Shown here: positions 28,095 through 36,467 of the stretch, in pieces | How the letters are laid out: each line of letters opens with the position of its first letter | Numbering within the stretch: the first letter of the stretch is position 1 | DNA from: Nocardioides marmoribigeumensis | Lineage (GTDB): Bacteria; Actinomycetota; Actinomycetes; Propionibacteriales; Nocardioidaceae | DNA: 64,000 nt | Assembly (NCBI RefSeq): GCF_031458325.1 | Contig: NZ_JAVDYG010000001.1 | Location: 1,364,001-1,428,000, forward strand | Reading direction: 5' to 3' | Translations under genes and position numbers: made by a program | Notes under the pieces: generated by a model | Told to the model about the DNA's origin: nothing | Database searches by the model: none | What the model saw: the letters and a program-made list of their open reading frames with translations, nothing else

Positions 28095-30416
28095 GTGACG
28101 GTCGACGCCCAGGCGCTGCAGCGCGCCGAGGGCCTGACGCTCATCGGCGAGATGGAGGGGTCCGGCTACCGGACCCCTCCCGCTCTCGTCCGGCGCGCCG
28201 ACGGCCAGACGCTGCAGGTGACGCCGCTGCTCTACGTCCTGCTCGAGGCGGTCGACGGCCGGCGTACGCCCGAGGAGGTCGCCCGGGTCGTCGCCGAGCG
28301 CACCGGCAAGCCGGTGTCGGCGGCCAACGTGGAGACGCTGGTCGAGGACCAGCTGCGCCCCCTCGGCCTCCTCACCCGCGCCGACGGCAGCGAGCCCGAG
28401 CTCAAGCGGTCCAACCCGCTGCTCGGGCTCCGCGGCAAGGTGGCCGTCACCGACCCCGACCGGACCCGCGCGCTCACCGACCCGTTCCGGGTGCTGTTCT
28501 CCCCGCTGGTGTGGGTGCCGCTGGTGGCCGGCTTCCTCCTGCTGACCTGGTGGCTGTTCTTCGACAAGGGCCTGGCGAAGTCGGCCAAGGACGCCTTCGA
28601 CCGGCCCCTGCTGCTGCTCCTGGTGTTCGTGGTGACGGTCCTCTCGGCCGGGTTCCACGAGTTCGGCCACGCGGCCGCGGCCCGCAAGGGCGGGGCCCAG
28701 CCCGGGGTCATGGGCGCCGGCATCTACCTGATGTGGCCGGCGTTCTACACCGACGTCACCGACAGCTACCGGCTCGGCCGGCTCGGCCGGCTGCGCACCG
28801 ACCTCGGCGGTCTCTACTTCAACGCCATCGTGGCCGTCGCCATCACCGGCGCCTGGTGGGCGACGGGTTGGGACGCCCTGCTGCTGGTCGTGGTCACCCA
28901 GATTCTCCAGATGATGCGCCAGGTGATGCCGCTGGTGCGGTTCGACGGCTACCACGTGCTGGCCGACCTCACCGGCGTGCCCGACCTCTACTCGAGGATC
29001 GGCCCGATCCTCACCTCGCTGTGGCCCCCGCGCTGGAGCAAGGACGCGCGGGTCACGCAGCTCAAGACCTGGACCCGCGTCGTGGTCACCGCGTGGGTCC
29101 TGGTCACGGTCCCGGTGCTGCTCATCGGTCTCACGGCGATGGCTCTGAGCCTGCCCCGCGTGGCCGCGACCGCCTGGGCCTCGCTCGGGCGGGAGGCCGA
29201 CGCCGTCCAGCAGGCCGCCTCGCAGATGGAGGTCGTCGACCTCCTCGCCGGCCTGCTCTCGCTGGTGGCCATCGCGTTCCCGGTCCTGGCCAGCGCCATG
29301 ATCCTGGTCCGCCTCGTGCGCCGGCTGCTCACCACCGGCTGGCGGCGTACGGCGGGCAGCAGGGTCAAGCGCGCGCTGTTCCTCCTGCTGGTGGGCGCCG
29401 TCGTGGCCGGCCTGGCGTTCGCCTGGTGGCCGCGCACGGGCAGCTACCGGCCGATCCGGGAGGGCGAGCGGGGCACCCTGACCGACCTGGTCTCCGCCAC
29501 CGGCGCCGCCCGCGTGGCACCGGTGTCCGCCTCCGGGCGCGCGCAGACCCACCCCCGTGGTCGCGCCGTCACGGTGCTGCCCCAGGGCAAGGCGCTCCCG
29601 ACGGAGGCCGAGCCCATGCAGGCGCTCGTGCTGGTGCCGACCGGGACCACCGGCGACGGGACCACGGGCACCACCAGCGCGAGCGAGGCGCCGACGTGGG
29701 TCTTCCCCTTCGACCAGCCGCTGCCGCCCGGCGAGGGCGACACCCAGGCGATGGCGGTCAACACCACCGACGGGTCGGTCCAGTACGACGTCGCGATGGC
29801 GATGGTGTGGGTCGAGGACGGCGCCGAGCAGGAGGTCGACAACACCAACGAGGCCTACGCCTTCGCCTCCTGCAAGGACTGCGTCACCGTCGCGGTCTCC
29901 TTCCAGGTCGTGGTGGTCGTCGGTCAGGCCGACGTCGTGGTGCCCAAGAACGTCTCGGCCGCGGTCAACTACGACTGCTTCGAGTGCCTCACGGCGGCGG
30001 TCGCCAAGCAGCTCGTCGTGACCGTCGACGCGCTGCCCGGCAAGGAGCAGCTCGTCGCGCTGAGCGACATCTGGGCCGACCTGGCCGAGTTCGCGCAGAC
30101 GATCCCGACGCTGTCGCTGCAGGAGCTGATGGACCAGCTCGAGGACTTCGAGGAGCAGATCAAGCAGGTGCTCACCGGCGCCGTGGAGCAGGCCCCGCCC
30201 GTCGCCTTCCCCACTGCCGGGCCCACCGCCGGCCCCACGGCCGGCGACGACCCCTCGGCGAGCCCGACGGCGACGCCGACGGATGCGGAGTCCAGCGCGC
30301 CGTCACCCTCGGGCTCGGCGACCTCCTCGCCGACTCCGACCGGGAGCGCGAGCCCGACCGGGACGCCCTCGGCGGCGGAGACGACGCCGGTCGCCGAGGA
30401 GAGCCCGACCTCCTAG
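28095..30416 (+). CDS. Membrane M50-type metalloprotease with PqqD-like N-terminal domain
   Basis: A 773-residue protein. Residues ~35–100 (LYVLLEAVDGRRTPEEVARV onward) look like a PqqD/RRE-type winged helix that binds peptide leaders. Hydrophobic segments follow, with HEFGH at 188–192 in the second one and FDGYH with Asp284 as third ligand, the site-2-protease pattern of M50; several more helices end near residue 455. The C-terminal region is extracytoplasmic-like, with two CxxC-type pairs (CKDC, CFEC) in a beta-rich domain, then a Pro/Thr/Ser/Gly tail. The GTG start directly abuts the stop of the acidic repeat gene, so translation is coupled. Role inferred: processing and/or export of the upstream protein. 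Biochemical function is unknown. Confidence 0.82.
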   Translation: MTVDAQALQRAEGLTLIGEMEGSGYRTPPALVRRADGQTLQVTPLLYVLLEAVDGRRTPEEVARVVAERTGKPVSAANVETLVEDQLRPLGLLTRADGSEPELKRSNPLLGLRGKVAVTDPDRTRALTDPFRVLFSPLVWVPLVAGFLLLTWWLFFDKGLAKSAKDAFDRPLLLLLVFVVTVLSAGFHEFGHAAAARKGGAQPGVMGAGIYLMWPAFYTDVTDSYRLGRLGRLRTDLGGLYFNAIVAVAITGAWWATGWDALLLVVVTQILQMMRQVMPLVRFDGYHVLADLTGVPDLYSRIGPILTSLWPPRWSKDARVTQLKTWTRVVVTAWVLVTVPVLLIGLTAMALSLPRVAATAWASLGREADAVQQAASQMEVVDLLAGLLSLVAIAFPVLASAMILVRLVRRLLTTGWRRTAGSRVKRALFLLLVGAVVAGLAFAWWPRTGSYRPIREGERGTLTDLVSATGAARVAPVSASGRAQTHPRGRAVTVLPQGKALPTEAEPMQALVLVPTGTTGDGTTGTTSASEAPTWVFPFDQPLPPGEGDTQAMAVNTTDGSVQYDVAMAMVWVEDGAEQEVDNTNEAYAFASCKDCVTVAVSFQVVVVVGQADVVVPKNVSAAVNYDCFECLTAAVAKQLVVTVDALPGKEQLVALSDIWADLAEFAQTIPTLSLQELMDQLEDFEEQIKQVLTGAVEQAPPVAFPTAGPTAGPTAGDDPSASPTATPTDAESSAPSPSGSATSSPTPTGSASPTGTPSAAETTPVAEESPTS

Positions 30417-31180
30417 CCCGTGGCCCCGGTCGTCCGCAGCACGACGTCGGCGACCATCGCCGGGTCGTCGAGCATCGGCACGTGCCCGAGCCCGGGGAGG
30501 ATCACGAAGCGAGCGCCCGGGACGGTCCGGCGGGCGGCCGGCAGGCCGTCGCGCATCGGGAGGATGCGGTCCCGCTCCGACCACGCGATGGTGACCGGGC
30601 ACGGCAGCGGGTCGAACGGGTCGACCGCCTCGTCGGTGTCGAGGATGTCGTCGAGGACCAGGCAGCCCGCGAGGTCACGGGCCGCCTGGACCGAGGTCGT
30701 CGCGCTCACCAGGTGACCGCGAGCCGACACCCCACCCAGCGCGGTCCGTCGTACGACGCCCAGCCGGTGCGGCAGCGGGCCGAGGGGACGGCTCAGCCTC
30801 TCCAGGAGCGCGATCCTGCGCAACGCCCTGACCGGTGCCCCGCGACCACGCCCGTCCTCGCCCCAGAACCCGCCGGGCGACAGGGCGGTCGCGGAGAGGG
30901 CCCGTCCCCGACGGGCGAGCTCGATGGCCATCCAGCCGCCGAGCGAGTTGCCCGCCACGTGGACCCGGTCGAGACCGTCGGCGTCGAGGCGTCGCTCGAG
31001 GTCGTCGACGAGGTGGGTGACGCGCACCGGGCGCTCGGCGACGGGCTCGCCGCCGCGGTGGCCGAGGGCCGTCGGGGTCCGGACGTCGTGATGACCCGCG
31101 ACCAGGGGGATCACCGGGCGCCAGACGCGCCCGGACATGGTCACGCCGTGCAGCAGGACGAGAGGAGCGCGATCGGTCAC
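30413..31180 (-). CDS. Alpha/beta hydrolase
   Basis: A 255-residue alpha/beta-hydrolase: oxyanion motif LVLLHGVTMSGRVW, nucleophile elbow GNSLGGW, acid in WSERDRILP, and catalytic His in LPGLGHVPMLDDP. The GTG start at 31180 (VTDRAPLVLLHG) begins exactly at the first strand; earlier in-frame codons would add an unrelated segment over the intergenic region. No signal peptide. It is convergent with the M50 gene, overlapping by four bases at the stops. Ester- or lactone-type substrate cannot be predicted. Confidence 0.88.
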   Translation of the reverse strand: MTDRAPLVLLHGVTMSGRVWRPVIPLVAGHHDVRTPTALGHRGGEPVAERPVRVTHLVDDLERRLDADGLDRVHVAGNSLGGWMAIELARRGRALSATALSPGGFWGEDGRGRGAPVRALRRIALLERLSRPLGPLPHRLGVVRRTALGGVSARGHLVSATTSVQAARDLAGCLVLDDILDTDEAVDPFDPLPCPVTIAWSERDRILPMRDGLPAARRTVPGARFVILPGLGHVPMLDDPAMVADVVLRTTGATG

Positions 31181-31358
31181 CGGTGCATCATGACGGACCG
31201 AGACCGAACGTCCTGCCGTGGTGGCTAAACGTCCCGAACCGAATAGCCCGTTGTGGTCTGGACCGAACACCCAAAGGTCCCAGGATCTAGGTCCCGAGTC
31301 GGTCATCTGGTGCTTCACTCTCTTTCATCGTTCGCCACCTGATATTGGGAGAGATCCG

Positions 31359-32903
31359 GTGCTACGTCCCCCCACCTCTGCTGTCCTCGCCGCTGCCGTC
31401 GCCGGCTCGGTCCTCGTCTCGGGACTGCTCAGCCCCGCCGAGGCCGCCGGCAAGAAGGGCCCGACCGACAGGTCGGCCCCCACCGTCTCGATCACCGCGC
31501 CGAGCTCGTCGAGCTCGGTCGGGGGCACCGTGTCCGTCAAGGGCTCCGGCAGCGACAACGTCGCGCTGTCCTCGGTCTCGGTCTCCGTGGACGGCGGCGC
31601 CTGGAGCACCGCCTCCGGCACGTCGTCCTGGAGCTGGTCCTGGAACACCGCGTCGCTGTCCGACGGCAGCCACACCGTCGCCGCCCGCGCGGTCGACACC
31701 AGCGGCAACGCCTCGACCTCGAGCGTGACGGTGAACGTGAGCAACACCAGCGTCGCCTCCGCCGACACCACCGCCCCGACCGTGGCCTTCTCGGCCCCCG
31801 CCGCCGGCTCCACCGTCTCCGGCTCGGTCGCCGTGAAGGGCGGCGCCGCGGACGACTCGATGCTCGCCAAGGTCGAGGTCAGGGTCGACAGCGGCACCTG
31901 GCAGGTCGCCTCCGGCACGTCCAGCTGGTCCTGGACCTGGCCGACCGGGTCGTACGCCGACGGCGGGCACACGCTCTTCGTCCGCGCCACCGACGGCGCC
32001 GGCAACGTGAGCTCCACCGGCACCCGCTCGGTGACGGTGTCCAACACCTCTGCCGACACCACCGGGCCGGCGCTGGCGATCACGACCCCGTCCAACGGCT
32101 CGACCATCACCGGGACGGTCAGCGTCCAGGGGACGGTGTCCGACCCGAGCGGCGTCTCCAAGCTCGAGGTGTCGGTCGACGGACGGGCCTGGCAGAACGT
32201 GATCGTGCGCTCGTCCTGGTCCTGGGCGTGGGTGACCGGCCGGCTGTCCAACGGCGCGCACACGCTGAGGGCCAGGGCCATCGACGCCACGGGCAACGCG
32301 AGCATCACCTCGCTCCAGGTGAACGTCGACAACCCCTGCCTCAGCGGCGGCCCCGTGCTGTCGCAGTCGGTGACCGCCGAGGGTGTCGTGATCCGCATCT
32401 GCACCACGACCGGAGGCTGGACGACGTCGGCGATCGAGAGCCTGCTGCGGGACAACGCGCGCGACCTCGTCGCCGTCGGACCGGACCTCGTGCTCGAGAT
32501 CCAGACCGCCATCCCGACCAGCGAGGCCACCGGCGTGGGGTCCGAGGGTCCCAACTCGGTGGTCTACCTCAACTCGGGCTCGTCCTCGAGCTTCCAGAGC
32601 CTCCCGCAGGCCCTGATGGCCCACGAGTACGGGCACGCCTGGACGAACCACTGGTTCTACGCCAACCCCGCCGACGGTCGTTCCTGGGACGGCTATCTCG
32701 CGGCTCGGGGTCTGACCGGGGACCCCCGGATCGACAGCTCCTACAACTGGACCACCGGCGAGATGGCGGCCGACGACTACCGCCGGCTCTTCGGGAGCCC
32801 GCTGGCTCAGTCGCAGATGAAGTACCTCAACTCCGACGTCCCTGACTCGCAGGCCGTCGCAGGGCTGGCCGACTTCTTCACCAACCAGTTCGCGATGCCC
32901 TGA
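31359..32903 (+). CDS. Secreted protein with three Ig-like repeats and HEYGH metallopeptidase-like domain
   Basis: A 514-residue exported protein. The GTG at 31359 follows GGGAGAG and starts a Sec signal peptide ending near AEAAG. Three Ig-like repeats of about 95 residues follow, each beginning with D-x-x-x-P and containing SSWSW, ending in a Val/Asn strand; this is the Big-type fold used for adhesion. The C-terminal ~170 residues contain LMAHEYGHAWTNHW with His422, Glu423, His426, and GEMAADDYRRLFG about 60 residues on, a gluzincin-like zinc site. No sorting motif or C-terminal helix is present, so it is probably released. Likely a secreted peptidase; substrate unknown. Confidence 0.75.
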   Translation: MLRPPTSAVLAAAVAGSVLVSGLLSPAEAAGKKGPTDRSAPTVSITAPSSSSSVGGTVSVKGSGSDNVALSSVSVSVDGGAWSTASGTSSWSWSWNTASLSDGSHTVAARAVDTSGNASTSSVTVNVSNTSVASADTTAPTVAFSAPAAGSTVSGSVAVKGGAADDSMLAKVEVRVDSGTWQVASGTSSWSWTWPTGSYADGGHTLFVRATDGAGNVSSTGTRSVTVSNTSADTTGPALAITTPSNGSTITGTVSVQGTVSDPSGVSKLEVSVDGRAWQNVIVRSSWSWAWVTGRLSNGAHTLRARAIDATGNASITSLQVNVDNPCLSGGPVLSQSVTAEGVVIRICTTTGGWTTSAIESLLRDNARDLVAVGPDLVLEIQTAIPTSEATGVGSEGPNSVVYLNSGSSSSFQSLPQALMAHEYGHAWTNHWFYANPADGRSWDGYLAARGLTGDPRIDSSYNWTTGEMAADDYRRLFGSPLAQSQMKYLNSDVPDSQAVAGLADFFTNQFAMP

Positions 32904-32927
32904 TCGACGACCACGAGGAACGACGGC

Positions 32928-32953
32928 GGGGCCGGTGCAGGTGCACCGGCCCC
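32928..32953. terminator. Bidirectional terminator hairpin
   Basis: GGGGCCGGTGC at 32928–32938 pairs perfectly with 32943–32953 across the loop AGGT. It sits between two convergent genes ending at 32903 and 32981. No long U tract on either strand. Confidence 0.8.
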
Positions 32954-32980
32954 GTCGCCACGTCCTGGGTCTGGCCCCAG

Positions 32981-35900
32981 CTACAGGACGTTGTTGTTGT
33001 ACTTGTCCAACGTGGTGGCCAAGGCGTTCATCGCCGTCTTGTCCGCCGCGCTGATCGTGGCGTGGGTGTTCCCGTTGAAGTTGTACTTCCCGAGGAGCTT
33101 CACGGCCTGGTTGATCTGCGTCGTGACCGTCGTCGCGGCACCCGCCTTGTAGTTCAGCTGGGCCGCCACGAGCTGGGCTGCCATGTTGAACGCCGGGTCA
33201 CTGGCCATCTTCTTGCCGGTGAAGGTCGACTTGTTGAGCAGCGCCACAGCCTTGGCACAGTCGACGGCCTTGTTGGGGTCCGACCCTGCGTAGAGCTTCA
33301 GGTCGTCCGGCGTGCTCGGGTCGAACAGCGGCCAGCCACCGTTGTCGGCGGCGACCACCATGCCGGCGGTCCCGTAGAGGAAGAGCGCCTGGTCGAGGCT
33401 GTTCTTCTTCTTCAGGGCCGACTTGGTGCACGAGGACCAGTTCTTCCAGTAGCCGATGGTCAGCGCCGAGCCGCCCGGCGGACGCCGGTTGTTGACGTTG
33501 AACACCGTCGGGTCGGGGCCTGGCTGCGCGACGAAGTCGACGCAGTAGGTGTCGTTGACGACGCCGGGGTTGAGGGTCGTGCCGTCCGCGAGGAACTGCT
33601 CGGGCACGAACTGGGTGGCGCCCAGCTCGACCTCCCAGCCGACCGCCGGCAGCGTCTCGCACAGCTGGTAGTGGCTGCCCGGGGTCAGCGAGGCCGCGAA
33701 GCTGATCACTCCGCCGTTGGCCGCGTTGGCCGTGCCGGACTCCACCAGGCTGCAGGGGTGGCCGATGATCTTCGTGGCCCCGGTGCACAGCTTGAAGGCG
33801 AAGGAGTCCGAGCCACTGGGAGCAGCCTTGCCGCTGCCGTCGCTGGCCGAGACCGTCTTGACCACCTTGGCCTTGCCCTTGCGGGTGTTGGTCACCGTCG
33901 ACGCGGCGGTGCTGCCGGTGGCGCCGGGAGCCACGTTGACGCTGGAGGGGCTGATGGTCTTGATCCACTCGATGCCCGGGTCCTGCTCGGTCACCGTGTA
34001 GGTGCCCGGCTTGATGTCCGTCCAGAGGACGTCACCGCCGCCGATGCCGACCGACTTGCAGTTCGGGGTCGCGTAGCTCGGACCCGCGATGCAGATGTTG
34101 AACGACGTGCCGACCAGCGTGCCGCCCGCGTCGTTGACGTTGACGGTCTTGTGGACCTTCAGGGCGCCACGCTGCGTGTTGGTGATCTGGCAGGAGTCGA
34201 ACACCTGGTCTGCGTCCTCCGGGTAGTTCACCGTGAACGAGCAGCCCGTGCTGCCCGTCTGGTCCCAGCCGGACTTCGCCGTCTCCGTGATGGTGTAGGT
34301 GCCCTCCTGGAGCGGCGTGGTGAACGTGGCCACGCCATTGGCGTCCGTCGTCGCGGCCTCGCCCGTGGCGCCCGTGCCCGGCCCGGACAGGGTGAAGACC
34401 CATCCCGCCGCCAGGCCGTCCGTGTCGGGCACGGTCAGCTTGGTCGCCTTGGCGGTGGCGGGTCCGTAGCGGTTGTTGAAGGTCAGCTCACCGGAGCAGC
34501 CGTTGGGCAGGAACCCGTCGAGCGTCGCCGACTGGTCGGTCTGCGCGACGTACGGCGGGTTGGTGACCTCCGAGACGGTGTACTGGTCGGGCGCCAGGCC
34601 GGTGATCGCCGGGAGCAGCTTGTTGAACTCGCCGGCGGTGAAGGTCACCGACGGCGTGGCCACGGTCTCCAGCGCCGAGTTCTTGACCACGAAGTCGAAC
34701 GTCTGCGTCTCGCTGCCGGTCAGGTCGTTGGGGATCGTCTTGCGGATCCCCAGCGCCACCGTGGTGTCGACGTCGACGTCGATGTTCTGCTGGTCGCTGT
34801 TGACCGGCGTCCCACCTGTCGGCGACGCCGTGGCGACGTCGGAGAGCACAGCGCTGGCGATGTTGCCCTGGGTGGAGGTGATCGTCTTGGTGAACGTCAC
34901 CGAGCCGCCGCCGTCCACCGAGCCCGAGGACCAGCCGACGTGGGTGGCGCCCGAGACCGGTGTGCCGGCCACGTAGCCGCCGGTGAACGAACCCGTCGAC
35001 GGCGCGGCCACGGAGAAGCTGACGCCGGTGGCCGAGGTGCTCCACCACTCGTCGTCGGTGATGACGGCGGTGTCCCCTGAGCCGCTGGACCCCTGGACGA
35101 CGGTCGCGGTCTTGAACGCGGTCGTGTTGCCGGGCACCGCGACGCCGGTGGCCTCGTCGGTGTAGGTCGCGGTCGCGCGGTCACTGACCACACCGCCCGT
35201 CACGTCATCCGGGTCGAGGGTGAACGATGCTGTGACGATGGGCAGGGACGTGTTGGCGGGGACCGTGGCGGAGCCGCTGAGCGTCTGGAGGACCGTCCCC
35301 GTGCCGGTGTCGTTGCCGTAGACGAGGTCGGTCACGCTGACGTCGATCGGGCGGGACGCCGGGTTGACCGCCGTGACCGTGGTGGTCACGTTGATCATGC
35401 CGCCGACTCCCTCGTTCTTGGTCCAGGTGACCGTGATCTCGGCCGTGCCCGTGCCGCTGTCGGGCGCACAGGTGTCACCGAGGTCGACGCGGGCCGGGCC
35501 CCTCTTGCTGACGCCCCAGGTGTAGTCCGTGCCCTGGGAGGCGTTCATCGACTTGGTCAGGTCCTGGGGAAGGATCTCGTTGACCGGGATCGACACCTCC
35601 TTGGAACCGATGCCGGCCGTGGTGAGCCCGTCGTTGGTGAGGTTGAAGTGGAGCGAGCTGCCGGAGTACAGGTGCGAACCCAGCGCGAGCCGCGCGTAGG
35701 CGTCGTACACGCACCTGGAGTTCTTGGCCTGGCCCGTGACCGACACGGTGCGGTAGAGGCTGTCGTCCGTGCCGCCGAGGCCCGGGAGCTTGTGCAGCTG
35801 GCCGGAGACGCTTGCCGTGCCGCACGTGCCGGAGCTGAGAGCGGCGTTGAGGACCGGCTCGGAGAGGACGTCGTAGCCCGGCTTGCCCGCGTCCTTGTAG

Positions 35901-36241
35901 TCGACCACCAGGGCGAACGTCAGGTTCTGCGTGCTCGGCGCCGAGTTGCCGGCCGCAACCGTGACGCGGGCAGGCACGAGGTCGAGCTCGTTCCAGCCCT
36001 TGCCCAGGTTGCCGGTGGTGTAGGCCGACGTGGGGCAGATGAACTTCCCCGCGATCGGCAGCGTGATGTCGCCGTTGTTGCGACAACCCTCGAGCGTGTA
36101 GCTGACGCCGTCGCCCGTGGTGGCGGCGGTGGCAGCAGGTGCGGTGACGACCATCGCAAGGCCGCTCACCGTGACGGCCGTCACCGCGGTCGCGGCGATC
36201 GGTCGACGAAGTGACCGCAGGGCGGTCCGGAGCTTGTTCAT
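32981..36241 (-). CDS. Large secreted surface protein with prealbumin-like repeats
   Basis: A 1086-residue exported protein. A signal peptide (RRPIAATAVTAVTVSGLAMV ... ATAA) is followed by an N-terminal domain of about 230 residues, then DUF11-like and SpaA/Cna-B-like prealbumin modules recognisable by repeated GTYTVTE, GTYTITE, DQYTVSEV endings and by N-T-[QR]-[RK]-G linkers. The C-terminal ~180 residues form a separate domain starting GSALTIGYWKNWSSC, seen in other actinobacterial surface proteins. There is no LPxTG motif or terminal hydrophobic helix, so attachment to the envelope is not by sortase. The ATG is preceded by a 226-base region shared with a divergent exported-protein gene. Confidence 0.8.
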   Translation of the reverse strand: MNKLRTALRSLRRPIAATAVTAVTVSGLAMVVTAPAATAATTGDGVSYTLEGCRNNGDITLPIAGKFICPTSAYTTGNLGKGWNELDLVPARVTVAAGNSAPSTQNLTFALVVDYKDAGKPGYDVLSEPVLNAALSSGTCGTASVSGQLHKLPGLGGTDDSLYRTVSVTGQAKNSRCVYDAYARLALGSHLYSGSSLHFNLTNDGLTTAGIGSKEVSIPVNEILPQDLTKSMNASQGTDYTWGVSKRGPARVDLGDTCAPDSGTGTAEITVTWTKNEGVGGMINVTTTVTAVNPASRPIDVSVTDLVYGNDTGTGTVLQTLSGSATVPANTSLPIVTASFTLDPDDVTGGVVSDRATATYTDEATGVAVPGNTTAFKTATVVQGSSGSGDTAVITDDEWWSTSATGVSFSVAAPSTGSFTGGYVAGTPVSGATHVGWSSGSVDGGGSVTFTKTITSTQGNIASAVLSDVATASPTGGTPVNSDQQNIDVDVDTTVALGIRKTIPNDLTGSETQTFDFVVKNSALETVATPSVTFTAGEFNKLLPAITGLAPDQYTVSEVTNPPYVAQTDQSATLDGFLPNGCSGELTFNNRYGPATAKATKLTVPDTDGLAAGWVFTLSGPGTGATGEAATTDANGVATFTTPLQEGTYTITETAKSGWDQTGSTGCSFTVNYPEDADQVFDSCQITNTQRGALKVHKTVNVNDAGGTLVGTSFNICIAGPSYATPNCKSVGIGGGDVLWTDIKPGTYTVTEQDPGIEWIKTISPSSVNVAPGATGSTAASTVTNTRKGKAKVVKTVSASDGSGKAAPSGSDSFAFKLCTGATKIIGHPCSLVESGTANAANGGVISFAASLTPGSHYQLCETLPAVGWEVELGATQFVPEQFLADGTTLNPGVVNDTYCVDFVAQPGPDPTVFNVNNRRPPGGSALTIGYWKNWSSCTKSALKKKNSLDQALFLYGTAGMVVAADNGGWPLFDPSTPDDLKLYAGSDPNKAVDCAKAVALLNKSTFTGKKMASDPAFNMAAQLVAAQLNYKAGAATTVTTQINQAVKLLGKYNFNGNTHATISAADKTAMNALATTLDKYNNNVL

Positions 36242-36467
36242 GTGTCTGTGCCCCCAAGCAGCAGATGGATGGCCGATCCCAGACTCGGCCGTTTGGCCTC
36301 ATCGTCTGCCCTGTCGGCCGATGCGCCCTACAGCGAATGGGCACGCCAAACCCACCGAAGGTCACGAGATTTCGAGGACTTGAGGTCCCTGTCCGGACAA
36401 AGGGCCCGATGCGTAGCCCATCCCGTGCCGACTCGTTGGACAGCAGAGGGCCGGACGAGGAGGGACC
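36242..36467. promoter_or_regulatory. Shared divergent promoter region of two exported-protein genes
   Basis: This 226-base stretch contains the promoters of both the large surface protein (minus) and the propeller protein (plus). A perfect 10-base palindrome, TGTCCGGACA, lies at 36390–36399 and extends imperfectly with CCC/GGG on each side; it could be an operator. Clear -35/-10 pairs were not obvious by eye. Confidence 0.4.

Noticed and set aside
27138-29552. Long minus-strand frame opposite the repeat/M50 pair
   Set aside because: Asp/Gly/Val/His-rich artefact of antisense G/C bias with no family resemblance.
27122-31228. Open frame of over 1300 codons through the repeat protein and M50 genes
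   Set aside because: Low-complexity Arg/Gly/Pro product, shifted by one base from the two genes with recognisable domains and start signals.
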